A stretch of 64,000 bases of DNA from Agromyces mediolanus (GTDB lineage: Bacteria; Actinomycetota; Actinomycetes; Actinomycetales; Microbacteriaceae). Every line of letters starts with the position of its first letter. Within the stretch, counting starts at the first letter, position 1. The notes under the pieces were generated by a model. It had not been told where the DNA came from, did not search any database, and saw only the letters and a list, made by a program, of their open reading frames with translations. Location: the NCBI RefSeq assembly GCF_023715325.1, contig NZ_JAMBNX010000001.1, positions 682,001 to 746,000 on the forward strand, written 5' to 3'. A program made the position numbers and the translations under genes. Positions 1 to 8,487 of the stretch are shown here, piece after piece.

Positions 1-136
1 CGCCGAAGCGATCGGCACGCCGGCGGAGCTCCCCGAAGAGCTCCAGGCGCTCCTCGAGGCGCCGCAGCACGTCGTCGAGGTGGCCAACGACGCGGTCGCC
101 ATCCGGAACCTGATCGCGCGCGACGCCGCACGCTGA
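1..136 (+). CDS. C-terminal end of a truncated gene, possibly threonine synthase
   Basis: Only the last 44 codons are present, in the frame starting at base 2 and ending with TGA at 134-136. The peptide reads LPEELQALLE followed by QHVVEVANDAVAIRNLIARD. The pattern 'LP-x-EL ... V..V..D..A.R.LI' resembles the very end of bacterial threonine synthases (ThrC), which finish with a short helix after a similar strand. That is a weak similarity over a short stretch, so the assignment is tentative. It is convergent with the exporter ATPase gene that ends 19 bases downstream. Confidence 0.45.
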   Translation, partial: AEAIGTPAELPEELQALLEAPQHVVEVANDAVAIRNLIARDAAR

Positions 137-155
137 GCGGCCGCGCGGCTCAGCG

Positions 156-944
156 TCAGCGGCTCGCGTGCTCCGCGTTGTAGCGGTCGAGCACGGCGTC
201 GATCGAGGAGTCCAGTGCGAGCCGGCCGCGGTCGAGATAGAGGCCGCGCGTGCAGAACCGGCGCAGGTCGCGCTCGTTGTGCGACACGAAGAACAGGGTG
301 CGCCCGCCCGCGAGGAGCTCGTCGATGCGTCGGTAGCACTTCTCGCGGAACGCCTTGTCGCCGACCGCGAGCACCTCGTCCACCAGCATGATCGGCTCCT
401 CCAACTGGGAGATCACCGCGAAGGCGATGCGCACCTTCATCCCGCTGGAGAGGTGCTTGTACGGCGTATCGAGGAAGTCACCGATCTCCGCGAAGTCGAT
501 GACCTCGTCGAACTTGCCGTCGATCTGCGCCTTCGACATGCCGTGCAGGCCGGCCGTGAGGTAGACGTTGTCGCGCACCGTGAGGTCGTCGACGAACCCG
601 CCGGTGATCTCGATCAGCGGCGCCACCCCGCCCGCGACGGTGACGGAACCCTCGTCGGGCAGCAGCACACCGGCGACGAGCTTCAGCAGCGTCGACTTGC
701 CCTGTCCGTTCCGGCCGACCACGCCGATCGCCTCACCCGGTCGCACGTCGAAGGAGACGTCCCGCAGCGCCCAGAACTCGTCGGGTCTGCTGCGGCGCCG
801 CCGGCCTGCGAGCAGGTCCTTGAACGAACGGCGCCCGCGACGGTTGCGGCGGAACCGCACGCCGAGATCGGCGACCCGGATGGCATAGCCGTCGGCACCC
901 GGGACGTCGCTCGTCTGGCGGCCGGCCGTGACGGAGTGCGTCAT
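156..944 (-). CDS. Polysaccharide/teichoic acid exporter ATP-binding protein (Wzt/TagH type)
   Basis: 262-residue ABC ATPase that would energise export of a lipid-linked cell-surface polysaccharide with the permease just upstream. Walker A is GRNGQGKST at about residues 77-85, the signature is LSSGM (the variant typical of TagH/Wzt proteins rather than LSGGQ), and Walker B is IMLVDEVLAVGD. The basic segment RRNRRGRRS before the fold is common in this subfamily. There is no C-terminal carbohydrate-binding extension, so it is the short TagH/RfbE-like form. The ATG shares an ATGA overlap (941-946 region) with the permease stop, which indicates translational coupling. The exported substrate cannot be told from sequence. 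Confidence 0.9.
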   Translation of the reverse strand: MTHSVTAGRQTSDVPGADGYAIRVADLGVRFRRNRRGRRSFKDLLAGRRRRSRPDEFWALRDVSFDVRPGEAIGVVGRNGQGKSTLLKLVAGVLLPDEGSVTVAGGVAPLIEITGGFVDDLTVRDNVYLTAGLHGMSKAQIDGKFDEVIDFAEIGDFLDTPYKHLSSGMKVRIAFAVISQLEEPIMLVDEVLAVGDKAFREKCYRRIDELLAGGRTLFFVSHNERDLRRFCTRGLYLDRGRLALDSSIDAVLDRYNAEHASR

Positions 945-1768
945 CAGATCTCCTTCAGCACCTGGCGCTCGGAGGCGCGGAACACGAGCAGGCCGGCGAT
1001 GAGGAACGCGATCGACATCAGCGCGGAGATCAGCACCTCGAACCAGATCAGCTGCTGCGGGAAGAACGCCGCGCGGTAGAGCGAGAAGATCCCCGAGAGC
1101 GGGTTGAACGCGGCCCAGAACTGCACGCCGCCCGGCAGATCCGTCGTCGCGTAGATGATCGGCGTCGCGTAGAAGAGGAACCGCAGGATGAGCTTCACCG
1201 CGCGCTCGAGATCGCGGAAGAACACGACGAGGGGGGCCACCATGAGGCAGATCCCGGCGGTGAGGATCGCCTGCAGCACGATCGCGAGGGGGAAGAACAC
1301 GATCTCCCAGCTCGGCGGGGTGCCGAAGATCACGGCGAACAGCGCGAGCACCGGCAGCGCGAAGATGAACTCGATGCCCTTCGAGAGCACGATGCGGTTC
1401 ACCCAGATCGTCCGGGGGATCATCGTGGACCGCACGAGCTTCGCGTCCTTCAGGAAGGCGCGGGTCGAATCGGAGACGGAGCCGTTGAACCACATCCACG
1501 GCAGCAGGGCCGTCAGCAGGAAGACGATGTAGGGCTGGAAGCCGGCCGACCGCTCGAAGACCTCGGTGAACACGAACCAGTAGATGCCGGCCATCACCAG
1601 CGGGTCGAGCACCGACCAGACGTACCCGAGCACCGAGGTCGAGTACCGCACCTTGAGATCGCGCGTCGTCAGCAGCCACAGCGAATGCCGGTAGCTGGCG
1701 AACGGCTTCCGCCGCAGCGGATGCACGTCGCCTCCGACGCGAGTGGTGGCAGCAGTCACGTCTCCCAT
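944..1768 (-). CDS. Polysaccharide/teichoic acid exporter permease (Wzm/TagG type, ABC-2 family)
   Basis: 274-residue integral membrane protein of the ABC-2 family with about six hydrophobic segments. The N-terminal stretch SLWLLTTRDLKVRYSTSVLG, in which an amphipathic interface helix with the RDLKVRY motif leads into TM1, is characteristic of Wzm/TagG/RfbA permeases. It is the first gene of a two-gene operon with the ATPase and starts about 55 bases from the divergently transcribed membrane-protein gene at 1.8 kb. The nucleotidyltransferase at 2.5-3.2 kb may belong to the same surface-glycan function, but it is separately transcribed. Confidence 0.9.
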   Translation of the reverse strand: MGDVTAATTRVGGDVHPLRRKPFASYRHSLWLLTTRDLKVRYSTSVLGYVWSVLDPLVMAGIYWFVFTEVFERSAGFQPYIVFLLTALLPWMWFNGSVSDSTRAFLKDAKLVRSTMIPRTIWVNRIVLSKGIEFIFALPVLALFAVIFGTPPSWEIVFFPLAIVLQAILTAGICLMVAPLVVFFRDLERAVKLILRFLFYATPIIYATTDLPGGVQFWAAFNPLSGIFSLYRAAFFPQQLIWFEVLISALMSIAFLIAGLLVFRASERQVLKEI

Positions 1769-1824
1769 CGTAGAGGCGTTCGCCCCGAGAACCGTCCGTG
1801 GCCGCGCGACGGTAGATTTGGATG

Positions 1825-2373
1825 GTGGCCCCTCGCACCAGCACCAGTACCCGAATCCTCCTGAGCTGCGCCGCGATCGGCGTCGCCGGCGGAGTCGTCG
1901 CCGGCGGGTCCGGGTACCTCGCGCTCGTGCTCGCCGCGATCGGGCCGATGTTCTACGGCGTGACCATCGGCGTGCACTTCCTGCCCAGCGTCGTCGCCTT
2001 CGCCCTGCTCCGCCGCCCCGGCACGGCGCTGCTCGCCGGGCTCATCGCCGGACTGGTGGGCGCGGCCTTCGCGCCGCACTGGCTTCCGCGGCTGATCGGC
2101 ACGGCGCTCCTCGTCGGCGTGCTCGTCGAACTGCCCTTCCTGCTGACCCGGTACCGGCGATGGGAGCCGTGGCTCTACTACGCCTCCGGGCTGATCTCCG
2201 GCATCGTCATCGCCGTGGTGGTGTTCATCGCGCTCGGCGGAGAGCACTTCCCCGCTTGGATGTGGGCGATCGCGCTTCCGCTCTACGCGGGCAGCCCCGT
2301 CCTCTTCACCTGGATCGGACGGGTCATCGCGGCCCAGCTCGAACGCGCCGGCGTCGCCCGCGGCTTGCGCTGA
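1825..2373 (+). CDS. Small hydrophobic membrane protein, unknown function
   Basis: 182-183 residues with about five hydrophobic segments and almost no soluble domains. It resembles the membrane components of ECF/thiamine-type transporters in general character (Gly-rich, with a LLAGLIAGLVGAAF helix), but I do not recognise a specific family. Two starts are possible: ATG 1822 or GTG 1825. A -10-like TAGATT (1813-1818) ends exactly six bases before GTG 1825, which fits a leaderless mRNA, so I prefer GTG. The gene ends 17 bases before a strong hairpin and faces the convergent nucleotidyltransferase gene. Confidence 0.65.
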   Translation: MAPRTSTSTRILLSCAAIGVAGGVVAGGSGYLALVLAAIGPMFYGVTIGVHFLPSVVAFALLRRPGTALLAGLIAGLVGAAFAPHWLPRLIGTALLVGVLVELPFLLTRYRRWEPWLYYASGLISGIVIAVVVFIALGGEHFPAWMWAIALPLYAGSPVLFTWIGRVIAAQLERAGVARGLR

Positions 2374-2390
2374 GCCCCGCCGACACACAA

Positions 2391-2426
2391 ACACGGGGCG
2401 GATGCCGTTCGGCATCCGCCCCGTGT
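2391..2426. terminator. Bidirectional hairpin terminator
   Basis: A perfect 16-bp inverted repeat (2391-2406 and 2411-2426) with a 4-base loop lies between two convergent genes. It lacks a T-tract, which is usual for high-GC actinobacterial terminators. It should serve both the membrane-protein gene on the plus strand and the nucleotidyltransferase gene on the minus strand. Each arm contains the 9-mer GCGGATGCC that recurs across the window. Confidence 0.85.
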
Positions 2427-2459
2427 CGCTGTGGTGCTGCAGGACGCAGCGTTTCCGGA

Positions 2460-3152
2460 TCACACGAAGTGGTTCGCGCGCTCCAGGTCTTCGGCGAAGT
2501 CGATCTCGACCGCGTAGAGGTCGGAGACGTCCATCGGCTCGATCAGCAGACCGTTCTGCTCGATGGCGAGCTCGAGTCCGCGCTCGAAGTAGTCCTGCGC
2601 GCCGACGCGCTGGAGCTGAGCGAGGAAGGTCGCCTTGTCGCGGCTCGAGATGTAGTTGATGCCGACCGCCTCGCCGAGGCCGCCCTTGACGGTCTTCGAG
2701 AGCTCCTTGATGTAGCCCTCGGCCGTGGTCGTGTACTTCACCTCTTCGTCGGAGACCTTCGCGGTGTTCACCGTGACGAAGGACTGATCGCGGGCGATCA
2801 GCGCGACGGCGCGGTCGAGGATGCGGGGGTCGAAGACGACGTCGCCGTTCATCCAGAGCACGCCACCGCTCTGCGACGCCTGCAGGGCCCGCATGAGCGA
2901 TTTCGAGGTGTTCGTCTGGTCGTACTCCTCGTTGTAGACGAAGGACGCCTGCGGGAACGCCTCGATGATGTGCTCGAGCTTGTAGCCGACGACGATCGTC
3001 ACGTCGGCGTCGCCGCCGAACGCGTGACCGATGTTGTCGAACTGCTGGCGCATGATGGTGCGCCCGTCGCCGAGCTCGGTGAGCGGCTTGGGGAGGGATC
3101 GTCCGAGCCGGCTCCCCATGCCGGCTGCGAGGATCACGATCTGCGTGGTCAC
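2460..3152 (-). CDS. Sugar/choline-phosphate nucleotidyltransferase-like protein
   Basis: 230-residue NTP transferase with a Rossmann-like GT-A fold. The N-terminal ILAAGMGSRLGRSLPKPL motif is the classic G-x-G-x-R...KP nucleotide-binding signature, and WMNGDVVF supplies the metal-binding Asp. Length and motifs fit the single-domain LicC/phosphocholine cytidylyltransferase and glucose-1-phosphate thymidylyltransferase-like group, which activates a phosphorylated headgroup or sugar as a CDP/UDP/dTDP derivative for surface glycans. The substrate is not determinable. GTG start at 3152 preceded by AAGGAG five bases upstream. The neighbouring polysaccharide exporter makes a cell-envelope role likely. 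Confidence 0.75.
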   Translation of the reverse strand: MTTQIVILAAGMGSRLGRSLPKPLTELGDGRTIMRQQFDNIGHAFGGDADVTIVVGYKLEHIIEAFPQASFVYNEEYDQTNTSKSLMRALQASQSGGVLWMNGDVVFDPRILDRAVALIARDQSFVTVNTAKVSDEEVKYTTTAEGYIKELSKTVKGGLGEAVGINYISSRDKATFLAQLQRVGAQDYFERGLELAIEQNGLLIEPMDVSDLYAVEIDFAEDLERANHFV

Positions 3153-3435
3153 TGCATCTCCTTCGGTGGTGCGGGTGCCGGGGCGACCGAGCTCGAGCCG
3201 CCCGTTCGGAGCGGTGATCGAAACCTCGTGTTCGCCTTCGGTTCACCCGGAAGTTCACATTGGGACACGCCGTTATGCCGGTCTCAGCGTATCCGCTGTC
3301 ACCCATCCGGGGCGGGGCCGGCGGAGGAGTCGTAGTGCGATCGTGATACGCCGCACAGGGAATGCACAGTTTTCCCACGGGCCGGCGGATCGGCCGGGGC
3401 ACGGATCGGGCGCGTCCAGTTGGTAGGTTGGCTGG

Positions 3436-5166
3436 GTGACTTCCGTTTCTCGCTCCGATCCGAACGACGAGGCTCCCGAAGGCACCGGCACGGGGGTGCC
3501 CGAGCAAGCCGGCGAAGGGGAGCCGACGTCGAGCGCGCCCGGTCGGGCGAAGGCGGCAGGGGCGTCGAAGCGGAGTACCGCCGCCAAGAAGCCGTCCGCG
3601 AAGTCGGCGACGCCGACCGCGTCCGATGCCGCGGCGAAGAGCGCGGCACGCTCCGCCGCCGCGAAACGCGCCGCAGCGACGCGGGCGGCCCGAAAGGCGG
3701 AGGCGGCGAAGGCCGAGGCGGCGAAGGCCGGCTCGGCGAACGAGCAGCGCAGCGACGCGTCTGAGACGCAGGGAGCAGCGGGGCCGGCGTCCAAGCGCTC
3801 GAGCTCGTCGCGGAGTGCCTCCAGCCGCGGAGCGGCCGAGCGTGCGAGCGCCGCGAGTTCGGCTCGCGCCGCGAAGGGCGCGTCGAAGGCGGAGGCGCCG
3901 GGGTCCCCGGCCTCGCGCTCGCGTTCGGCGAGCAGCGTCAGCGCGAAGCGGCAGGCGCTCCGCGCCGCCGCCGCGGTCACCACCGACACCACGGCGGCCG
4001 AGCGCCCGAAGAAGGCGGCCGACACGGACGCCGTCGCGCCGAGCGCTCCGGTCGAACCGATGAACGGCGCTCCCGAGGTCGTCGCCGTCGCGGAAGCGAT
4101 CGTCGAGAGCGAAGCGGTCGGCGGCGTGAGCGAGGTCGACGAGCAGACGCAGGAACGGGTGCCCGTCGCCGACGACCGGGTCGACGAGGAGACGCAGGAA
4201 CGGGTGCCCGTCGCCGCCGACGTCGTCGTCGACGACCGGGTCGACGAGGAGACCCGCGAGCGCGGAGCGCCCGAGGCGCCCGCCGAGGCGCAGCCCGCTG
4301 ATCGCGCGGCCGACGTCGCCATCGCCGTCGTCCCGGCCCCCGCGAAGAAGTCGAGCCGCAAGAAGCGCACGCTCCGCGTCGCGCGTGCGGCGCCGCCCGA
4401 GAGCGCCGACCGGGTGCTGGTGGTCGACTCGCTCGTGAAGCGCTTCGGCGAGAAGACCGCCGTCGACCACATCTCACTGCAGGTGCGGGCCGGCTCGTTC
4501 TTCGGCGTCGTCGGCCCGAACGGGGCCGGCAAGACGACGACGCTCTCGATGGTGACGGGCTTGCTGCGTCCCGACGAGGGCACGGTGCGCATCCATGACA
4601 TCGACGCCTGGGCCGACCCCGAGGCCGCCAAGCGCGCCACCGGCGTCCTGCCCGACCGGCTGCGGCTCTTCGACCGCCTGACCGGCGGCCAGCTGCTGCA
4701 CTACTCCGGCATCCTCCGCGGACTCGACGCGCGAACCGTCCGGGAGCGCAGCGCCGACCTCATCGCGGCGTTCGGTCTCGACGATGCGGTCGACCGGCTC
4801 GTCGCCGACTACTCCGCCGGCATGACGAAGAAGATCGCCCTCGCCTGCGCGATGATCCACTCGCCGCGCCTGCTCGTGCTCGACGAGCCGTTCGAGTCGG
4901 TCGACCCGGTCTCGGCGGCGAACCTCACCGAGATCCTCGAGCGCTACGTCGCGGGCGGTGGCACCGTCGTGCTCTCGAGCCACGGCATGGACCTCATCGA
5001 ACGCGTCTGCGACTCGGTCGCGGTGGTCGTCGGCGGCAAGGTGCTCGCGGCGGGCACGCTCGACGAGGTACGTCAGGGCGAGACCCTCGAAGATCGATTC
5101 GTCGCGCTCGCCGGTGGGCGCAAGGCTGCGGAAGGCATGGAATGGTTGCACAGTTTCTCGGACTGA
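3436..5166 (+). CDS. ABC transporter ATPase with a long Ala/Lys-rich N-terminal extension
   Basis: 576 residues. From about residue 326 to the end it is an ordinary ABC ATPase of the ABC-2 export type: GPNGAGKTT (360-368), signature YSAGM (459-463) and Walker B VLDEPFESVDP. The first 320 or so residues are low complexity. Residues 1-190 are rich in Ala, Lys, Ser and Arg, with histone-H1-like AKKPSAKSAT and AAKAEAAKAG blocks. Residues 200-290 are acidic and contain a 15/20-residue repeat. A typical family member would start near residue 320. GTG start 3436, six bases after a TAGGTT -10 element (3424-3429). It overlaps the membrane partner by 25 bases. The exported substrate is unknown. Confidence 0.85.
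   Translation: MTSVSRSDPNDEAPEGTGTGVPEQAGEGEPTSSAPGRAKAAGASKRSTAAKKPSAKSATPTASDAAAKSAARSAAAKRAAATRAARKAEAAKAEAAKAGSANEQRSDASETQGAAGPASKRSSSSRSASSRGAAERASAASSARAAKGASKAEAPGSPASRSRSASSVSAKRQALRAAAAVTTDTTAAERPKKAADTDAVAPSAPVEPMNGAPEVVAVAEAIVESEAVGGVSEVDEQTQERVPVADDRVDEETQERVPVAADVVVDDRVDEETRERGAPEAPAEAQPADRAADVAIAVVPAPAKKSSRKKRTLRVARAAPPESADRVLVVDSLVKRFGEKTAVDHISLQVRAGSFFGVVGPNGAGKTTTLSMVTGLLRPDEGTVRIHDIDAWADPEAAKRATGVLPDRLRLFDRLTGGQLLHYSGILRGLDARTVRERSADLIAAFGLDDAVDRLVADYSAGMTKKIALACAMIHSPRLLVLDEPFESVDPVSAANLTEILERYVAGGGTVVLSSHGMDLIERVCDSVAVVVGGKVLAAGTLDEVRQGETLEDRFVALAGGRKAAEGMEWLHSFSD
4135..4260 (+). repeat. In-frame direct repeat inside the ABC ATPase extension
   Basis: Three near-identical copies begin at 4135, 4180 and 4240 (periods 45 and 60 bases) and encode VDEQTQERVPVADDR, VDEETQERVPVAADVVVDDR and VDEETRERG. 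The periods are multiples of three, so copy-number change would keep the frame. The repeat lies in the acidic half of the disordered extension. Confidence 0.85.
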
Positions 5167-6716
5167 AGCTGCGCCTCCTCGCCAACATCTTCCGACGGAG
5201 TCCCTGGCAGGTCGTCGGCATCGTGGTGGGGCTCGTCTACGGGCTCGGCATCGCGGGGCTCCTCTTCTTCGCCCTCGTCGGCCTGCGCTTCGTCGACGAC
5301 GTCGCCGTCATTCGTGATGCGCTCGTCGTGGCGGGGTCGGCGACGGTGGTCGGCTTCATCGTCTTCCCGCTGATCTTCGGCGTCGACGACACGATGGATC
5401 CGCGCAAGTTCGCGCTGTTCGGCATCCCCGGGCGGCGCCTCGCGATCTCGCTCGCTGTGGCGGCCCTCATCGGCATCCCCGCGATCGTGCTCGGCATCGT
5501 GCTGCTCGGCAGCGTCGTGACCTGGTCGCGCGGCGTGGGGGAGACTATCCTCGCGATCCTGTCGGCGGCCCTCGCCTTCGCGACCTGCCTGCTGCTCGCC
5601 CGGGTCGCCACCGCGGTCGCCTCCTTCCTCCTCGCCACGCGGCGTGCGCGCGAGCTCACCGGCGTGCTCGGCCTCCTCCTCGTCGTGGCGGCCTCGCCGG
5701 TCTTCGTGGCGCTCACCACCGTGGACTGGGCCCGAGACGGCCGGCAGGTGCTCGAGGGGCTGGCCGGCTGGCTCGGCTGGACGCCCCTCGGCGCGGCCTT
5801 CGCCGTCCCCGGCGACGCGGCGAACGGCGACTGGGGACCGGCCATCCTGAAGCTCCTCATCGCGGCGGCGACGCTCGGACTGCTCGGGCTCGGCTGGATC
5901 CGGCTCGTCGAGACGATGCTCGTCACGCCCGGCCGCGAGGGCTCCTCGAAGAGCTATCGCGGACTCGGGTGGTTCGACCGCCTGCCCCAGAACCCCACCG
6001 GCGCCGTCGCCGCTCGAAGCTTCACCTACTGGTTCCGAGACGCGCGCTACTGGGTGTCGATCATCATGGTGCCGCTGGCGCCGGTCATCCTCATCGTCGC
6101 CTTCAGCATCGTGGGGGTGCCGATGGAGTACCTCGGGCTCGCCCCGGTGCCGCTGATGTGCCTCTTCCTCGGCTGGTCGCTGCACAACGACACCGCCTAC
6201 GACTCGACCGCGATCTGGCTGCACGTGGTGTCCGGCGTGCGCGGCACCGCCGACCGCTTCGGGCGTCTCGTCCCGGTGCTCGTCCTCGGGCTGGTCGTGA
6301 TCGCGCTCGGCAGTGCGCTGACAGTGTTCCTGCTCAACGACTGGCGGCCGCTGCCATCCCTCATCGGGGTGTCGACCGTGCTCCTGCTCAGCGGGCTCGG
6401 CATCGGTTCCGTCACCTCCGCCCGCTTCCCCTACCCGGCGGTGAAGCCCGGCGACAGCCCGTTCCAGCAGCCCCAGTCCACCGGCAGCCTGTCCTCGCTC
6501 GTGCAGTCGATCACGATGTTCGGTTCCCTGATCGTGGCGGCACCCGCGGTCGCGTTCGCGCTGCTCGGTGTGTTCTCCGACCCGAGCTGGCATCTCGCCG
6601 CCTTCGTGTCGGGCACCGTGCTCGGGCTCGTCGTCCTCGTCGCCGGCGTCTGGCTCGGCGGGCGCGTCTTCGATCGTCGCGGTCCGGAGATCGTCGCTGC
6701 GGCGCTTCGCGCCTGA
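5142..6716 (+). CDS. ABC exporter membrane subunit (ABC-2-like, large)
   Basis: 524-residue polytopic membrane protein with roughly twelve hydrophobic segments, partner of the preceding ATPase, whose stop lies 25 bases inside this gene. Start ATG 5142, preceded by GGAAGG. The first helix follows FLGLKLRLLANIFRRSPWQ, a cytoplasmic amphipathic entry typical of ABC-2 subunits. A soluble stretch before WFDRLPQNPTGAVAARSFTY recalls the middle region of large actinobacterial transporters that combine two six-helix halves. I do not recognise a substrate-specific subfamily. The pair is probably one operon transcribed from the promoter at 3424. Confidence 0.75.
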   Translation: MVAQFLGLKLRLLANIFRRSPWQVVGIVVGLVYGLGIAGLLFFALVGLRFVDDVAVIRDALVVAGSATVVGFIVFPLIFGVDDTMDPRKFALFGIPGRRLAISLAVAALIGIPAIVLGIVLLGSVVTWSRGVGETILAILSAALAFATCLLLARVATAVASFLLATRRARELTGVLGLLLVVAASPVFVALTTVDWARDGRQVLEGLAGWLGWTPLGAAFAVPGDAANGDWGPAILKLLIAAATLGLLGLGWIRLVETMLVTPGREGSSKSYRGLGWFDRLPQNPTGAVAARSFTYWFRDARYWVSIIMVPLAPVILIVAFSIVGVPMEYLGLAPVPLMCLFLGWSLHNDTAYDSTAIWLHVVSGVRGTADRFGRLVPVLVLGLVVIALGSALTVFLLNDWRPLPSLIGVSTVLLLSGLGIGSVTSARFPYPAVKPGDSPFQQPQSTGSLSSLVQSITMFGSLIVAAPAVAFALLGVFSDPSWHLAAFVSGTVLGLVVLVAGVWLGGRVFDRRGPEIVAAALRA

Positions 6717-6755
6717 GCGGCCCGAGTCCTTCGGAGCGCGCGTAGAATCGAGCGC

Positions 6756-7043
6756 ATGATCCACCCCGTGCGCGCGAGCATCGCCGACCCCGGCCAGCCA
6801 GGAGGCGGCACCGACGTCCTCGACCGGGAGCTCGAGAAGCTCCTCGAAGAGGAACTGATCGAGCCCGGCGATCACGAGCGTTTCTCGCACTACGTGCCGA
6901 AGGACAAGATCCTCGAGTCCGCGATCACCGGCAAGCCGGTGAAGGCGCTGTGCGGCAAGAAGTGGACCCCGGGCCGCGACCCGGAGAAGTTCCCGGTGTG
7001 CCCGGCGTGCAAGGCCATCTACGAGAAGATGCGCGGCAAGTAG
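6756..7043 (+). CDS. DUF3039 family protein
   Basis: 95-residue soluble protein with the conserved DUF3039 features: LDRELEKLLEEELIEPGD, the H-F-x-H-Y-V segment (ERFSHYVPKDKI), and a C-terminal CGKKW...FPVCPACK pattern that looks like a small Cys metal site (C-x(n)-C-x-x-C). The family is almost confined to actinobacteria and has no established function. TAGAAT (6743-6748) ends seven bases before the ATG, suggesting a leaderless mRNA. It converges on pncB with 30 bases between stops. Confidence 0.85.
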   Translation: MIHPVRASIADPGQPGGGTDVLDRELEKLLEEELIEPGDHERFSHYVPKDKILESAITGKPVKALCGKKWTPGRDPEKFPVCPACKAIYEKMRGK

Positions 7044-7073
7044 GGCTTCGCCGACGACGAGGAGCCGACCGGC

Positions 7074-8393
7074 TCAGCGGTAGCTCGTCGGGATGACGGC
7101 TTCGCCACGACCGAGGCGGAACGCTTCGATCGGCAGCTCCTGCATCACCTCCGCGCGATGCGCGCGCGCCGCCTCGGTGCCCGCCCGACCGGTGTGCGCG
7201 GCATCCGCGGCCCCGCCCGACATCAGCTGCACCATGAGCGGTCGCAGCTCGTCGCCGGCCTCGAACTCGGCCTCGCCGGCCGGACCGTCGCCGACGAAGA
7301 CGAGCTCCTCGCGGGCCGTGCGCGTCGAATCGAGTCGGCGGGCGGCGTTCTTCCGCCCCCCGACGCTGGCCTTCTGCGACGACGCCTTCGCGACGGGGAT
7401 CCACTCGCCGGCGTCGTCGCGTCGGGCCACCAGTTTGTAGACCATCCCGGCGGCGGGGAACCCGGAGCCGGTCACGACCGAGGTGCCGACCCCGTAGGAG
7501 TCCACGGGGGCGCCCGACAGCCCGGCGATCGTGAACTCGTCGAGGTCGCTCGTCACGGTGATCCTGGTGTTCACCGCGCCGAGCGAGTCGAGCTGCTCGC
7601 GCACCGCGGCGACGACCGTCGGCAGGTCTCCGGAGTCGATGCGGACGGCGCCGAGCTCGGGGCCCGCGACGGCGACGGCGAGCTCGACGCCCTTCGCGAT
7701 GTCGTAGGTGTCCACGAGGAGCGTCGTCGACGGGCCGAAGGCGTCGACCTGGGCCCGGAAGGCCTCCTCCTCGGTGTCGTGCAGCAGGGTGAACGCGTGG
7801 GCCGCAGTGCCCATCGTCGGGATGCCCCAGGTGCGCCCGGCCTCCAGGTTCGAGGTCGCGTCGAAGCCGGCGATGTACGCGGCGCGTGCGGCGGCGACGG
7901 CCGAGCGTTCGTGCGTGCGTCGCGAGCCCATCTCGGCGAGCGGGCGGCCGAGTGCGACGGAGACCATGCGTGCGGCGGCGCTCGCGACCGAGGAGTCGTA
8001 GTTCAGGGTCGAGAGCACGAGGGTCTCGAGCATGACCGCCTCGGCGAAGCTCGCCTGGATCGTCAGCAGCGGGGAGCCCGGGAAGTACGCCTCGCCCTCG
8101 CGATAGCCCCACACATCGCCCGTGAAGCGGTAGTCGGCCAGCCAGTCGAGCGTCGCCGGCCGCACGACCTCGTGCTCGCGGAGCCACTCGAGCTCGGCGT
8201 CCTCGAAGCGGAACCGTTCGATCAGCTCGAGCAGCCGGCCCGTGCCTGCGACGACGCCGTAGCGGCGGCCGTCGGGCAATCGCCTCGCGAAGGCCTCGAA
8301 GAGCGACTCCCGGTGGGCGGTGCCGTCGAGGAGGGCGGCATCCACCATGGTGAGTTCGTAGCGGTCGGTGAGGAGCGCAGCTGAGCCGGTCAC
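7074..8393 (-). CDS. pncB: Nicotinate phosphoribosyltransferase
   Basis: 439-residue enzyme of NAD salvage: nicotinate + PRPP (+ ATP) to nicotinate mononucleotide. The start [21 protein letters not shown], the [16 protein letters not shown] segment and [10 protein letters not shown] with IDSGDL (phosphate-binding strand) are typical of the family, as is the length. I chose GTG 8393 because the longer reading frame upstream lacks family similarity and because TAGGCT (minus strand, 8401-8406) ends seven bases before this GTG, consistent with leaderless translation. Divergent from murI with a 94-base shared promoter region. Confidence 0.93.
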   Translation of the reverse strand: MTGSAALLTDRYELTMVDAALLDGTAHRESLFEAFARRLPDGRRYGVVAGTGRLLELIERFRFEDAELEWLREHEVVRPATLDWLADYRFTGDVWGYREGEAYFPGSPLLTIQASFAEAVMLETLVLSTLNYDSSVASAAARMVSVALGRPLAEMGSRRTHERSAVAAARAAYIAGFDATSNLEAGRTWGIPTMGTAAHAFTLLHDTEEEAFRAQVDAFGPSTTLLVDTYDIAKGVELAVAVAGPELGAVRIDSGDLPTVVAAVREQLDSLGAVNTRITVTSDLDEFTIAGLSGAPVDSYGVGTSVVTGSGFPAAGMVYKLVARRDDAGEWIPVAKASSQKASVGGRKNAARRLDSTRTAREELVFVGDGPAGEAEFEAGDELRPLMVQLMSGGAADAAHTGRAGTEAARAHRAEVMQELPIEAFRLGRGEAVIPTSYR

Positions 8394-8400
8394 GAAGGAG

Positions 8401-8479
8401 AGCCTAGTTGCTCGGGCGGGGGATGCCGAGGCATCCGCCGCCCCGTGGCGCAGCGCCGCCCGCGCCGCTCGCCTAAGCT
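8401..8479. promoter_or_regulatory. Divergent pncB/murI promoter region with two -10 elements
   Basis: TAGGCT on the minus strand (8401-8406) ends 7 bases before the pncB GTG, and TAAGCT on the plus strand (8474-8479) ends 8 bases before the murI GTG. Neither gene has a Shine-Dalgarno sequence at a suitable distance. Both therefore look leaderless. No -35 box is clear. Confidence 0.6.
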
Positions 8480-8487
8480 TGGATCTC

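Noticed and set aside
1822-1824. ATG 1822 as start of the small membrane protein
   Set aside because: The -10 hexamer at 1813-1818 leaves only three bases to this ATG; GTG 1825 at six bases is a better fit, though the ATG is not excluded.
1756-4470. Very long open frames on the strand opposite to real genes (e.g. minus strand 1756-4470, 5073-6890, 12757-15096, 53266-56733)
   Set aside because: These are shadows of GC-rich coding sequence: they read as Arg/His/Asp/Gly-rich low-complexity protein, and the opposite strand encodes recognisable families with normal codon bias.
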